This document shows positions 46,407-55,726 of a stretch of DNA of 64,000 nucleotides, piece after piece (position 1 is the first letter of the stretch; each line of letters opens with the position of its first letter). The notes below the pieces were generated by a model. The model was given only the letters and a program-made list of their open reading frames with translations. It had not been told where the DNA came from and did no database searches. The stretch is taken from contig JABSQB010000002.1 of NCBI GenBank assembly GCA_013214545.1, positions 1-64,000 on the forward strand, in the 5' to 3' direction. The stretch is from Henriciella sp. (lineage in GTDB: Bacteria; Pseudomonadota; Alphaproteobacteria; Caulobacterales; Hyphomonadaceae). A program made the position numbers and the translations under genes.

Positions 46407-47032
46407 TATGCGCCCTCCTCTTCGGTGGTCGCTTTCTCATCGCCGGGGATCTGAGACGTCATCCCTTCCCATGGCGAGAGGAAATCGAAATTGCGATACT
46501 CTTGGGTCAGCTGCACCGGCTCATGCACAATGCGCTTTTCAAGATCATCGTAGCGAACCTCGGTGAAGCCGGTCAGCGGGAAGTCCTTGCGCAGCGGATG
46601 ACCCTCAAAGCCGTAATCGGTGAGGATCCGGCGCATATCCGGATGACCGGAGAAGACGACGCCATACATATCGAACGCTTCGCGCTCAAACCAATCCGCG
46701 CCGCGGTGCAGCTCCACGATGCTCGGCACCGGCGTATCTTCGTCGGTCGAGATCTTCACACGAATGCGCTGGTTCATCCGCAGCGACAGGAGGTGATAAA
46801 CGATCTCGAAGCGCTGACTGCGCTCTGGATAGTCAACGCCGCAAACATCGATCATCATCTCAAACATGCACATCTGATCACGCTTGAGAAAATCGATCAG
46901 CGCAACGATCTGATCGCGTTCGGCATAAACCGTGAGTTCACCGACGCGCACTTCGAATTTGCGCACAGCGTCAGGCATTTTATCGGCAATATGCTCGCCG
47001 AGCTCGGTGAGGGCTTCGCTTTGTTCCGTCAT
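46406..47032 (-). CDS. nuoC: NADH-quinone oxidoreductase subunit C
   Basis: 208 residues from ATG 47032, chosen because AAGGGA lies eight bases upstream; ATG 47041 has no room for it. The 30-kDa subunit motif [40 protein letters not shown] is present. It binds NuoD in the peripheral arm. The C-terminal 20 residues are acidic. Confidence 0.95.
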   Translation of the reverse strand: MTEQSEALTELGEHIADKMPDAVRKFEVRVGELTVYAERDQIVALIDFLKRDQMCMFEMMIDVCGVDYPERSQRFEIVYHLLSLRMNQRIRVKISTDEDTPVPSIVELHRGADWFEREAFDMYGVVFSGHPDMRRILTDYGFEGHPLRKDFPLTGFTEVRYDDLEKRIVHEPVQLTQEYRNFDFLSPWEGMTSQIPGDEKATTEEEGA

Positions 47033-47044
47033 CGCACTCATCCC

Positions 47045-47614
47045 TTAGCGGTCAATCGACCCTTCGCGGCGAATCTTCTTTTGCAGCTGCAACAGACCAT
47101 AAACCAGCGCCTCGGCCGTGGGCGGGCAGCCTGGAATATAGATGTCGACTGGGACGATCCGATCACATCCGCGCACGACGCTGTAGCTGTAGTGATAGTA
47201 GCCGCCGCCATTGGCGCACGAGCCCATCGAAATCACGTAGCGCGGCTCCGGCATCTGGTCATAGACCTTGCGCAGGGCCGGAGCCATTTTGTTGGTCAGT
47301 GTGCCGGCAACGATCATCACATCTGACTGGCGCGGCGACCCACGCGGGGCCATGCCGAAACGCTCCAGATCGTAGCGAGGGTTACCAGCTTGCATCATTT
47401 CGATCGCGCAGCAGGCAAGACCGAACGTCATCCACATCAGTGATCCGGTGCGCGCCCAGGTGATCAGGTCATCAGCGCTGGCCGTGAAGAAGCCTTTGTC
47501 CGCAAGCTCATCAGACAGGCCCGCATAGAAGGGGTCATCTGGTCGGACTTCATGCCCGCCTTTGACAGACGTGCGGCCCGCGCTCAGAGCATAGGGTTTG
47601 AATTCACCTGACAT
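47045..47614 (-). CDS. nuoB: NADH-quinone oxidoreductase subunit B
   Basis: 189 residues from ATG 47614, behind GGGAGCG; a GTG at 47635 overlapping nuoA is less likely. Ligands of the terminal cluster N2 are seen: the tandem CC in [31 protein letters not shown] and [13 protein letters not shown]. It passes electrons to quinone. Twelve bases before nuoC. Confidence 0.96.
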   Translation of the reverse strand: MSGEFKPYALSAGRTSVKGGHEVRPDDPFYAGLSDELADKGFFTASADDLITWARTGSLMWMTFGLACCAIEMMQAGNPRYDLERFGMAPRGSPRQSDVMIVAGTLTNKMAPALRKVYDQMPEPRYVISMGSCANGGGYYHYSYSVVRGCDRIVPVDIYIPGCPPTAEALVYGLLQLQKKIRREGSIDR

Positions 47615-47625
47615 CGCCCCGCTCC

Positions 47626-48000
47626 CTAATGCCACTCAAGGGCGCCGCGGCGCCACTCATAGATGAAGCCGATTGTCAGCACGCCGAGGAAAATGACCAT
47701 AGACCAGAAACCGAATACGCCGATCGCGCCGAGGCTGACCGCCCACGGGAACAGGAAGGCGACTTCCAGATCGAAAATAATGAACAGAATGGCCACTAGA
47801 TAGAAGCGAACATCGAACTTCATCCGGGCATCATCGAATGCGTTGAAGCCGCATTCATAAGCCGAATTTTTCTCAGGATCCGGATTGCTTGGGGCCAAGA
47901 TCGCATTGCCAACAATGAACAAGAGAGACATCGCCAAACCAATGCCCAAAAAGAGGATCACCGGCATGTAGTCTAACGCAAGTCGTTCGACTTCGGACAT
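47626..48000 (-). CDS. nuoA: NADH-quinone oxidoreductase subunit A
   Basis: 124 residues from ATG 48000, preceded by GGAAGG; the upstream frame to 48075 lacks a signal. Three helices with the family loop [42 protein letters not shown], holding the conserved Cys. It is first gene of the operon. The 196 bases before it must hold the promoter, but I see no strong motif there and no sigma-54 pattern. Confidence 0.95.
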   Translation of the reverse strand: MSEVERLALDYMPVILFLGIGLAMSLLFIVGNAILAPSNPDPEKNSAYECGFNAFDDARMKFDVRFYLVAILFIIFDLEVAFLFPWAVSLGAIGVFGFWSMVIFLGVLTIGFIYEWRRGALEWH

Positions 48001-48196
48001 TTCGCGCACCTTCCACTCACAGCTGCGGACATTTCTATGCGCCCCGATAGGATGGTTTCCGAGCGAGCGCAACATTAACTGAACGCTTTATCCTATCCTT
48101 TTTCAGTTGGATTTCTGCCCACCATTTGTGCGACCTGGCGTCACGTCAGTGAGAACCATTTGCAACTGGATTTGGGGCACCGTCTCTGACCTAGCG

Positions 48197-49450
48197 TCAG
48201 ACTGTTGCGGCCTTTGGATTTGGCGCTTTTCGGTCGGCGAAAAGCAGGAGCAGAAACGTCTCGAGCGAGACCAAAAAAGGCATCTGTATCAAGAGATCGA
48301 GTGGCACATATGCCCGCACGGTCAGCAGCAGCCAGCCCGCACTCAGCACCCCAATCGCCAATCCTGCATAGCGCCCGGACCGGAAGGCCAACCAAATCGC
48401 AGCAGGTGCCAGAGCGGCCATCTCATAAGCATAGGCATAAGGCGTCACGAGGATCGCCCCTGCCCCAACCAATGCGGCAAGGTAAAGCGCGCGCGCTTCA
48501 TCACCCCTGTGTTTGCGCCAAAGCCAGGTCACGCTGATCAGCACGAAGACGGCCAAGCCGAGATGGAACGCCATGGCGACGCCAGATGGCACTTGCCAAT
48601 ACCTCAGCTGACCGAACAGCGTCGTCATATTGACGGGCGGCGTATGGGTCCCGCTTCCGGCAACGTCAGACTGGAGCCGTAAAACGGCGTTGAAAAAGGC
48701 GGCAATCGTTTCAGGCCCAAACGCAACCACCGAAGCGGTATGCAAAACCAGCGCGGTGATAGCTGCGGCCCCGAAGGCGCGCCATGCTCCGGTAGCCACA
48801 AATGCGAACGGAATAAGCACGCCGAGTTGCGGCTTCAAGGTCAGCAAACCGGCCGCGACACCCGCAACGAGCCAGTGTTGTCCAGGCCTATACACAGCCG
48901 TCATCAGCAGCGCCGCTGTGAACAGACTGATCTGTCCACTGGTGACGACCATCAAGGCGAGCGGCGACGTCAGGATCAGCAGCATCGTCATGCGCCGCGA
49001 GGCTGCTTCGGGCGCCTCTGATACAAGTATCCGGTTCAGTGCCCAGATAAATGCGCCCGCCGTGGCCGTCAGCCAGACCCAGAGACTGAGCTTGTAGGGC
49101 AGCAGCGCCAGGGCGCTGACCACGAAGAACATGAGCGGCGGATATTGCCACATCATACCGAGATGCTCATTGGCGACACGGGTCTGTAAGGCAGCGTCGA
49201 ACGCCTCGAAATCATACGCGTCCAGCGCCTGGCCCTGGAGCGCCATATCGCCAGCGGTGTAGAATGCCAGAAAATCGCCGCCGACCACGCCCTTAGCTCC
49301 ATAGGCCAGGCCTGGCGTGAGCCAAGTCAGAACAAAACTCATCAGCAGGAACAAGCCGCCATAGAGAATCGCTAAGCGTTGCAGACGGGGCTGCAATTGG
49401 CGCAGCTTCGCCCAGGCGCTGCTGGAAATCATCGTGTCGGAACGGGCCAT
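48197..49450 (-). CDS. GT87/DUF2029 membrane glycosyltransferase
   Basis: 417 residues with about eleven helices. GGDFLAFYTAGDMALQGQALDAYDFEAFDAAL in the first outer loop and MWQYPPLMFFVVSALALLPYKLSLW match the GT87 (DUF2029) group, whose known members are polyprenyl-phosphate-mannose-dependent mannosyltransferases. It stands alone upstream of nuoA and is outside the glycan locus. The acceptor is unknown, possibly a membrane glycolipid or the same surface glycan. Confidence 0.82.
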   Translation of the reverse strand: MARSDTMISSSAWAKLRQLQPRLQRLAILYGGLFLLMSFVLTWLTPGLAYGAKGVVGGDFLAFYTAGDMALQGQALDAYDFEAFDAALQTRVANEHLGMMWQYPPLMFFVVSALALLPYKLSLWVWLTATAGAFIWALNRILVSEAPEAASRRMTMLLILTSPLALMVVTSGQISLFTAALLMTAVYRPGQHWLVAGVAAGLLTLKPQLGVLIPFAFVATGAWRAFGAAAITALVLHTASVVAFGPETIAAFFNAVLRLQSDVAGSGTHTPPVNMTTLFGQLRYWQVPSGVAMAFHLGLAVFVLISVTWLWRKHRGDEARALYLAALVGAGAILVTPYAYAYEMAALAPAAIWLAFRSGRYAGLAIGVLSAGWLLLTVRAYVPLDLLIQMPFLVSLETFLLLLFADRKAPNPKAATV

Positions 49451-49523
49451 CGCGCTCAGCTCTAAGCGCGAGACCTCAAATCATGGTTAAGACCCGGCCG
49501 TTTTAGGCAGAGCGGTCCGTGCA

Positions 49524-50888
49524 TTATCGGATCAAATGCCAGGTCGTCTGTCGTCTAGCCAGGTAATTGACGCTTTCGCCATCAAAACAGCCATCCTGCT
49601 CAAGCTTGATTTGCGCCAGTTGACCGCCCCACTCCGGAACCGCGGCTTTCACATTGCCTTCAATCGCGTAGCAAGTATTGGCGTGAACCGGCCAGTCGCC
49701 GCGAATGGGCGTGTCTCCCTGATTGTCCCACATACCGATCGTGGGGCCTGGCGCATGGCCGAAGAATCCGAGCGGATGAGTGTACGTCGCGCAAATCATG
49801 CCGTCGGCTGCACACTTATCGCGAGTCGCGGCGAGCACCTGATTGCCTGTCCGGCCCAGCTCATACGAACTGGTCAGATGATCCTGCCAGACATTGCCGG
49901 CCGCCATTGCCGCCTTCAGGCCTTCCGGCACATCGCGTTCTCCGATCTTGGCGATATACCCCATTTCCTGTGTGTCTGTGCAGAGTTTGAGGTAGCAAAT
50001 GCCAACATCTGTATGGATGACATCACCGCGCTGGATCGTGCCCTCGATCCCACAAAACGGCTGATCGGCTGCGCAGGCCAGTCCCGGGCGCTGCACATTC
50101 ACATAAGGATTAAACCAGGGCGCCAGATTGAGGTCTTCAAAACGCTGGCGAATGTACCAGGCGACATCATCCGTCGTCGTGACACCCGGTGTAATCACTT
50201 TTGAGGAGAAGGCCTCGCTGATCACCGATCGGGCGAGGCCGACGACATGGCCATAGGCCTGCATTTCGAGATCAGAGCGGGTTTCGATCCAGCGAATGAC
50301 CAGATCCTCGGCGCTGACCAGCCGGTCCACCAGATGATCCGGCAGTTCCGACACGAGCCGCTGATGCAGACCGTGGGTCAGACCATCCGCGACGGGCCAG
50401 TCATTTGAAACATTGATCCCGATCCGCCGCGGGTTCTTTTCTTCGATCAAGTCCGCCAGCGCGCGCCATTGCTCATCCAGGTCCCCGCCTTCCCAGACCG
50501 CCTCATAAGGCGCGCCGAGCTTGTATCGATGAACGGTCATCATTTCGAACGTGTCGCCGTCTTTATAGAACACCAGGATCGTCGTCCTCCGCGCGGCAAA
50601 GGCGGGCTGGGGCACCAGTGAAAAATAGACCGGGTCCTCGGCATATTCCCGGTTGATCACCAGCCACAAATCGAGCCCGGTTTCGTCCATCAGCCGCGGC
50701 AACAGGTTTTCGAGCCGGTCGCGCGTCATCTCATTTTCAGGCGCGATGCGATCTCGAAACTCCAGCACCGCGCGCTCGCCCGTGACTTCTCGTCCTTGAT
50801 CAAACTCTATCTGCGCCGCCGCGTTTGGCGCCGCCAAAATTGTCATCAAAAGGCATAGGCTGATCAGGATATGGAAGGCGCGAACCAT
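49524..50888 (-). CDS. Secreted M24 (Xaa-Pro aminopeptidase-like) metallopeptidase
   Basis: 454 residues with a signal peptide (about 1-25, ending NAAAQ), so exported to the periplasm. Creatinase-type N-terminal domain, then the pita-bread fold with the five metal ligands: Asp in HTDVGICY and CTDTQEMGYI, His in FGHAPGPTIG, Glu in AIEGN and KLEQDG. It should release an N-terminal residue next to proline or act on a similar bond. The last residues (RRQTTWHLIR) are typical of a sub-group annotated only as M24. Single gene. Confidence 0.85.
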   Translation of the reverse strand: MVRAFHILISLCLLMTILAAPNAAAQIEFDQGREVTGERAVLEFRDRIAPENEMTRDRLENLLPRLMDETGLDLWLVINREYAEDPVYFSLVPQPAFAARRTTILVFYKDGDTFEMMTVHRYKLGAPYEAVWEGGDLDEQWRALADLIEEKNPRRIGINVSNDWPVADGLTHGLHQRLVSELPDHLVDRLVSAEDLVIRWIETRSDLEMQAYGHVVGLARSVISEAFSSKVITPGVTTTDDVAWYIRQRFEDLNLAPWFNPYVNVQRPGLACAADQPFCGIEGTIQRGDVIHTDVGICYLKLCTDTQEMGYIAKIGERDVPEGLKAAMAAGNVWQDHLTSSYELGRTGNQVLAATRDKCAADGMICATYTHPLGFFGHAPGPTIGMWDNQGDTPIRGDWPVHANTCYAIEGNVKAAVPEWGGQLAQIKLEQDGCFDGESVNYLARRQTTWHLIR

Positions 50889-50931
50889 GATGTCTCTCCG
50901 AGGAATCGTTCGCTGACTGTAAGCACCAGGG

Positions 50932-51696
50932 TCAGGAAGGGGAAGCCGCTCCCGCCAAGGATTCCAGTGTCACGCGTGTGGCTTCGTCTGCTGGAAAAAA
51001 CAGCTCGATCTTGAGATCATCGAGCGCCAAATCTTCCGGCGTCCCGAACTGCGCAATCGTCGTGAACAGAGAGAGGTGGAGATCCCCTGCTCTATATATC
51101 GTTGGAATCACCGGCCCGACCGGATCCGTCTCCGGTGCCGGCATATGCGCAAGCGCTTCGATCACATCGTCCAGTTTTGGATCGCCGCCGCGCGACGCAC
51201 TTTCGACGCGTAAGCGCTGCACCATGTGCTGGGCCACTTCCGGCCAATTTTCGATCATCGCCTGAACCGGTTCGTTCAACATCAGATCAAGAAGGCTCAA
51301 CCCCACGCGGGCACCAATGAGTGACAGCAATTGCTCGGCTGGCGCATTCATCTGCAGGATCGTCCAGTGACGATCGACCGCTATGGCCGGGTATGGGGCA
51401 TGCTGGCGCAGCGTATAGTCGACCGCTTGCCGAATGGGCGCCATCTCAGCCGAAGACCACTCGCGCTGCGGATAACGGGCTGCAAACCCCGCCTGCGCCA
51501 GCAAATGATTGCGAACCGCAAGCGGCAACCCGAGCGCATCGCCGAGCCTCTGTATCATTTCCCGGCTGGGTTTTGCCCGCCCGGTTTCCAAGAATGAGAG
51601 GTGCCGGGAGGACACTTCAGCCTCATGAGCGAGTTCAAGCTGGCTGTAACGGCGCGCCTTGCGCCAGGTTTTCAAAGCATCGGCAAACTGAGTCAT
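50932..51696 (-). CDS. XRE-family regulator with MmyB-like ligand domain
   Basis: 254 residues. The helix-turn-helix lies at about 10-62 (RKARRYSQLELAHEAEVSSRHLSFLETGRAKPSREMIQRLGDALG). The remainder is the MmyB PAS-like domain, which in relatives binds a fatty-acid-type ligand. Such proteins usually repress a divergent gene until the ligand appears. Here the divergent unit is a pair of small membrane proteins, and a perfect palindrome lies between (51733-51747). Autoregulation is likely. Confidence 0.9.
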   Translation of the reverse strand: MTQFADALKTWRKARRYSQLELAHEAEVSSRHLSFLETGRAKPSREMIQRLGDALGLPLAVRNHLLAQAGFAARYPQREWSSAEMAPIRQAVDYTLRQHAPYPAIAVDRHWTILQMNAPAEQLLSLIGARVGLSLLDLMLNEPVQAMIENWPEVAQHMVQRLRVESASRGGDPKLDDVIEALAHMPAPETDPVGPVIPTIYRAGDLHLSLFTTIAQFGTPEDLALDDLKIELFFPADEATRVTLESLAGAASPS

Positions 51697-51732
51697 GCCA
51701 TCTCATGTAGCTCAAACGGCTCAGTTAGTCAG

Positions 51733-51747
51733 TTACCTGAGAGGTAA
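51733..51747. promoter_or_regulatory. Palindromic operator for the XRE/MmyB regulator
   Basis: TTACCTGAGAGGTAA is a perfect six-base dyad with a three-base centre in the 110-base gap between the regulator and the divergent operon. A direct repeat TCAGTTA (51721-51735) overlaps its left side. Binding is inferred from position and symmetry. Confidence 0.6.
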
Positions 51748-51806
51748 TTGATTTCATTCCCTGACGCCTTCTATCTGTGTCCATCAACACAAAAGGAGCG
51801 CGTCAT

Positions 51807-52256
51807 ATGTCGTCCTCATTTCACAAACTCTGGCTGAAAGTGACCGCTATCGTGATTGGGTCATTCGGGCCAGTCTTCTTTCTCGGCAGCATGGAATCAA
51901 CGGCAGAACCAGCGCGTTTGACGCTCGACCTGCTGAGCTGGCCGCTCGACGGCGCCACCACTTATGCTTCGCCAGATACCCAGTTCTTGTAAGCCCTCGC
52001 GGGCGGCTTTCTGGTCGGATGGGGGGTAATGATCTGGTGCCTGTCAAACTGGGCCTATGACGCCGCCCCGGAAGGCGTGCGAAAGAGTGTCGTTGCAGGT
52101 GCTCTCGCCTGGTTCATCGTTGACGGCGCGGGTTCGATCGCATCCGGAAACGCGCTCAATGCCGGTTTCAATCTGATTTTCCTGCTGATCGCCGTCGGAC
52201 CGCTCTGGCGTCCGGCCAAACCAGACTTCACCCCTACCAAGGAACCTGCCTCATGA
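51807..52256 (+). pseudogene. Small membrane protein gene interrupted by one in-frame TAA
   Basis: The frame from ATG 51807 (ribosome site AAGGAG) runs through two halves separated by a single TAA at 51990-51992. The halves read on as one protein: ...TTYASPDTQFL, stop, ALAGGFLVGWGVMIWCLSNWAYDAAPEGVRKS... The joined 149-residue product has about four helices. A one-base change such as TCA to TAA would explain it. The second half overlaps the next gene by ATGA. It may be a real nonsense mutation, a sequencing error, or two peptides; I recognise the protein only as a conserved hypothetical. Confidence 0.65.
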
Positions 52257-52597
52257 CCCTGTTTCGTATTTTCCTTCTCGCCCTGCTTGTTTCGCTGCTG
52301 GTCTACACGCTGATGGTGGGCGCGGCGCATGGCTGGAACCTGATTCCACCATTCTTCGCCGAGATCCAGGCAATGACCTGGCAGGGCCAGTTCAACTTCG
52401 ATTTCATGGGGTTCCTGCTGCTGTCTGCGCTCTGGTGCGCCTGGCGAAATGACTTCTCACCTCTCGGCTTGGGCCTTGCCATTCTCGGCGCGACAGGCGG
52501 CATTCTGTTCCTGTCCATCTATCTCCTGATCCTCAGTTTCCAGACTGGTGGCGATATCAAAGCCGTCATGCTGGGATCGCGGCGGGCGCAGTCATAA
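52253..52597 (+). CDS. Small membrane protein, unknown
   Basis: 114 residues with three hydrophobic segments (about 3-25, 45-62 and 70-98). HGWNLIPPFFAEIQAMTWQGQFNFDFMGFLLLSALWCAWRNDFSPLG is a recognisable aromatic-rich loop found in small conserved hypothetical membrane proteins. It is translationally coupled to the interrupted gene before it and is probably controlled by the XRE/MmyB regulator. It is followed by the bidirectional hairpin at 52626-52648. Confidence 0.75.
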   Translation: MTLFRIFLLALLVSLLVYTLMVGAAHGWNLIPPFFAEIQAMTWQGQFNFDFMGFLLLSALWCAWRNDFSPLGLGLAILGATGGILFLSIYLLILSFQTGGDIKAVMLGSRRAQS

Positions 52598-52625
52598 AAA
52601 CAGAGCGCCACTCCTCCCAAAAAAG

Positions 52626-52648
52626 ACCCCGGCCTTTTGGGCCGGGGT
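52626..52648 (-). terminator. Intrinsic terminator shared by convergent genes
   Basis: Perfect nine-base stem ACCCCGGCC (52626-52634) and GGCCGGGGT (52640-52648) with a five-base loop. On the minus strand it runs into six T residues, ending the usher-like gene whose stop codon it touches. On the plus strand only a short T-run follows, so it is weaker there. Confidence 0.85.
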
Positions 52649-55600
52649 TTACTTATGTCGGGGTTCTCCCATGACACCGGAAGCGAGATCAATCCCGCCG
52701 CCTTTGTCAGTAAGACCGGGCGGGATCGGAATGGGCGCGATCACGAACGGGTTCTTACCGTCAACTTGAATTTCCTGACTCACGGGTTGCCCGGCAACTG
52801 AGGTGCGGAGCGTGTACTGTCCCGGAGAAACGTTCTCGAAGCCATATTGGCCGAAGGACGCCGAATGGACGTTCTGAGTCTCGCCGGTTTCGTGTGAAAT
52901 CAGCTTAACCCATTGTCCTTCCATACGTTTTTCGCCTGAATCTACCTCGCCATTGGCATTGTCATCGACAAAGATCGTACCACGCACCTGCCCTGACAGG
53001 ATCAGCGGAATATCAACGTCCGTACGTCGACCGGCGCCGATTGTGACCCGCGGCTGGGCGTCTTCCGGCACCATGTAACCGAGTGGCAAACTCTTTTTAC
53101 TAACCGTCACCGCATACAGGCCCTGCTTCACATTCTGGATGGTGAAATAGCCTTCGCGTGAAGTATTGAGGGCCAGACGCGTGCCAATGACGGTGACGCG
53201 AACGCCAGGAATGCCCGGCTCGCTGTCCTGGCGAATGCCATCACGATTGCGATCGAGGAAAACCCGACCATTCAGAATGCCCTTGCCTTCATCTGGCAGA
53301 CGGTTCTGACGCGGCGGGTTGAAGTTGACCGTTCCGCGCAGGCCGATGGAAAAGTCGCTGCGTCCGTCAAAATCATCCGTGTAAATGGCGGTCACCTGCG
53401 TGTTTCGTGTCAGGCGATAGCGGGCCTCGATCGCGCCCAGGAACCGCGTTGTCAACGCGCTTTCGTCTTCGGCAGAGAAGTCCGAAAACGCTGAAAAGCG
53501 CCCCTGCAGGTCCAGCTTCGAGCCGAATGTGCGACCGGCATCCAGAATGGCCGAAGCGCCTGCAAATAAGCGCGTTTTGTCGCCGTCCCAGTTAAAAGTC
53601 GCATTCGGTGCAACTTGAATGACCGCGTCTTTATCGTTCAGGCGCTTGCGCACCGGATTGGCCTGCGCCGTCGCCACAAATTGCTGCGAGCCATCGGCCG
53701 ACTCTGAACTGGTCGACTGGTAGGAAGCCGTGATGCTGCCCCAATCGAACCGTTGCAGGCCGCGGACGCGGAACGATGTGCTCTGGCTCGACACGCCGGC
53801 TTGGCCAGTCTGCGAAGTCTGCACGACGGCTGAAACATTTGGGCCAGTCTCGCCGATTTGAGTGTTCGCCGCGACGCTGTACCCGGTATCCGTAGCGCTT
53901 TCGTCGCCGCCCTGATGCCGAACCGTTGCACGAGCGGCAAACGATACTCGATTGAATGCGCCCCAGGGCTGATCTGCCCGCCAATTGGCACCCACAGACA
54001 GATTGGTCCGCGCGCCGATGCGCTGATCGAAGACACCGCCAAAATTTGCGCGTTCAGCGCCGGCCGCAAACTTGGCGCCTTCATAGCTGGCGGTCGCATT
54101 CAGGCCGGTTTGTTGATCAATCGCATAGCTGGCCGATGCCCGGGCGCGAATGTCTGCGCCTGATGCAGCCCCCGTGAAAGCCCCAACATCGGCGGCAACA
54201 TAAGCGGATTGCAGACCCTTCTCGCGATTGTCGAAATAGAAGGACTTCTGTCCGTTCACGACGACCGCGCCATTGCCGCCATCATCAGACAGACTGGCCG
54301 CAATACCCACATCCTGGGTCTGGTCTTCGGAAATCAAGCGCCCGCCAGCGACAAAGCCGCCAAACGTCGGCACAGCCACTGCGTCGCTTTCTACTTCAGC
54401 GCCGGTCAGAGGCACGCCTGCCGCAATCGCGATGATCGTCCCGCTCGGGCGTTGTTTGCGCCAGGATGCGCCGCGAATGCGATTGCCCCCAACACCGGCA
54501 AGCTCGCGGAAATTGGTTCCATAGTCGCCAACCGACCCGGCCCAACCTTGCAAAGAGGTGATATCTACCGAGGCCCAGGCTGGTTGCTGTCCGGCAAAGT
54601 TCTGCAAGCCACCCGCAGTCTCGATCCGCCCGCGCAAATTGTAATGGCTGACATGGGCCTGGCCTTCGAGCCGCAGCGGCCCGCGATCAGAGACCTCATA
54701 AGTCAGGCTTTCCATTGTAAACGGCATAGCGCGCGCCTCCTCGGCCACATTCGCGCCGGGCAGCGCTGTACTGTCGAGGCGGGTATCGAGTGAGATTTCG
54801 ACCCGATTGGTGCCCGGCACGAGCTTGATATGCGTGCCCGTCAGGCTTTCGACGGCACCGAACGGAAGGAGCAGCGTATCGCGCTCTGCCAGCTGCATGT
54901 CCGGCGTAATCCCGCGTGGAGTCGTATTGACCGAAATCAGGCCCGTCGCGAGCTCTAGGTGAATGGCCGCCTGGTCCTGCTGGCGACGCACGGTCACGGT
55001 GCCTCCGGTGCGGGTAAGCTCGTGGCCCAGCGCCTCCACCACAGGCTCCAGCGGGACCAGCAAGACAGGACCGATCGTCCGGGCTTCGTTCTCAAAAGTG
55101 TCGATCGGGGCGCCATTGACCCAGACTTCCAGTCCGAATTGCGGTTTCAGGCGATCATCCAGGGTCAAGCTGATCCGGCCCTGATCATCCTCGCTCGCAT
55201 GCGTCCCGGTCATGACGGTTACAGCATTCAGCCCGATCCAGGGCTCGGCGGCCTCACGTGGTTCGAAATCCGGCAATTTGCCCAGCACCAGCTTGTTCGA
55301 GCGTACTTTGCCATCCGCCATATTGATCGACATGAGCACGCCGTCCTGGGCACGATGATAGCCGAGCAGTGTGTCGTGAAGCTCTATGCGGCTACTTAAC
55401 GCTTCGGCGATGTCTGTGAGATTGTATTCCCGCACCGCTGGATCCTTCTGGCGAGAACGTACAGAGGTGAGTTTACCCTCGATGATCATGTCGACATGCT
55501 CGATCGACTGAGCGGCTTCCGGAGCTTGATCCAGAATGACGGGCTCTGCAGCGTCTATTACGATTTGCGCGGAGTCCTTGGTGTGCTCGATACCGGTTTC

Positions 55601-55699
55601 CTGGACCGGATTTTGGACAGTAACGTCCGCTTCAGCGCCCGCAAAAGCGCTGAACATGACGGCAAGAGCCGCAGCAGAAGATCCGAAACGCAAACGCAT
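52649..55699 (-). CDS. Usher-like outer-membrane beta-barrel protein with SdrD-like C-terminal domains
   Basis: 1016 residues. Signal peptide (about 1-24). Residues 150-310 contain two stalk-type repeats (LLVPLEPVVEALGHELTRTGGTVTV, LLLPFGAVESLTGTHIKLVPGTNRVEI) like copper-amine-oxidase N-terminal domains. Residues 330-795 alternate polar and apolar residues as in a large beta-barrel, with GDYGTNF...GNRIRG resembling the usher (FimD/PapC) GD...RG stretch. At 808-870 and 902-965 are two SdrD/CNA-B-like domains, with Ca-site-like DRNRDG and DDNANG. It likely secretes or displays something at the surface. The small secreted protein gene 27 bases upstream is the obvious partner. No chaperone gene is present, so a true chaperone-usher system is not shown. 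Confidence 0.6.
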   Translation of the reverse strand: MRLRFGSSAAALAVMFSAFAGAEADVTVQNPVQETGIEHTKDSAQIVIDAAEPVILDQAPEAAQSIEHVDMIIEGKLTSVRSRQKDPAVREYNLTDIAEALSSRIELHDTLLGYHRAQDGVLMSINMADGKVRSNKLVLGKLPDFEPREAAEPWIGLNAVTVMTGTHASEDDQGRISLTLDDRLKPQFGLEVWVNGAPIDTFENEARTIGPVLLVPLEPVVEALGHELTRTGGTVTVRRQQDQAAIHLELATGLISVNTTPRGITPDMQLAERDTLLLPFGAVESLTGTHIKLVPGTNRVEISLDTRLDSTALPGANVAEEARAMPFTMESLTYEVSDRGPLRLEGQAHVSHYNLRGRIETAGGLQNFAGQQPAWASVDITSLQGWAGSVGDYGTNFRELAGVGGNRIRGASWRKQRPSGTIIAIAAGVPLTGAEVESDAVAVPTFGGFVAGGRLISEDQTQDVGIAASLSDDGGNGAVVVNGQKSFYFDNREKGLQSAYVAADVGAFTGAASGADIRARASASYAIDQQTGLNATASYEGAKFAAGAERANFGGVFDQRIGARTNLSVGANWRADQPWGAFNRVSFAARATVRHQGGDESATDTGYSVAANTQIGETGPNVSAVVQTSQTGQAGVSSQSTSFRVRGLQRFDWGSITASYQSTSSESADGSQQFVATAQANPVRKRLNDKDAVIQVAPNATFNWDGDKTRLFAGASAILDAGRTFGSKLDLQGRFSAFSDFSAEDESALTTRFLGAIEARYRLTRNTQVTAIYTDDFDGRSDFSIGLRGTVNFNPPRQNRLPDEGKGILNGRVFLDRNRDGIRQDSEPGIPGVRVTVIGTRLALNTSREGYFTIQNVKQGLYAVTVSKKSLPLGYMVPEDAQPRVTIGAGRRTDVDIPLILSGQVRGTIFVDDNANGEVDSGEKRMEGQWVKLISHETGETQNVHSASFGQYGFENVSPGQYTLRTSVAGQPVSQEIQVDGKNPFVIAPIPIPPGLTDKGGGIDLASGVMGEPRHK

Positions 55700-55726
55700 T
55701 CTGACAATCCCCGAAGGGACGCGTCA

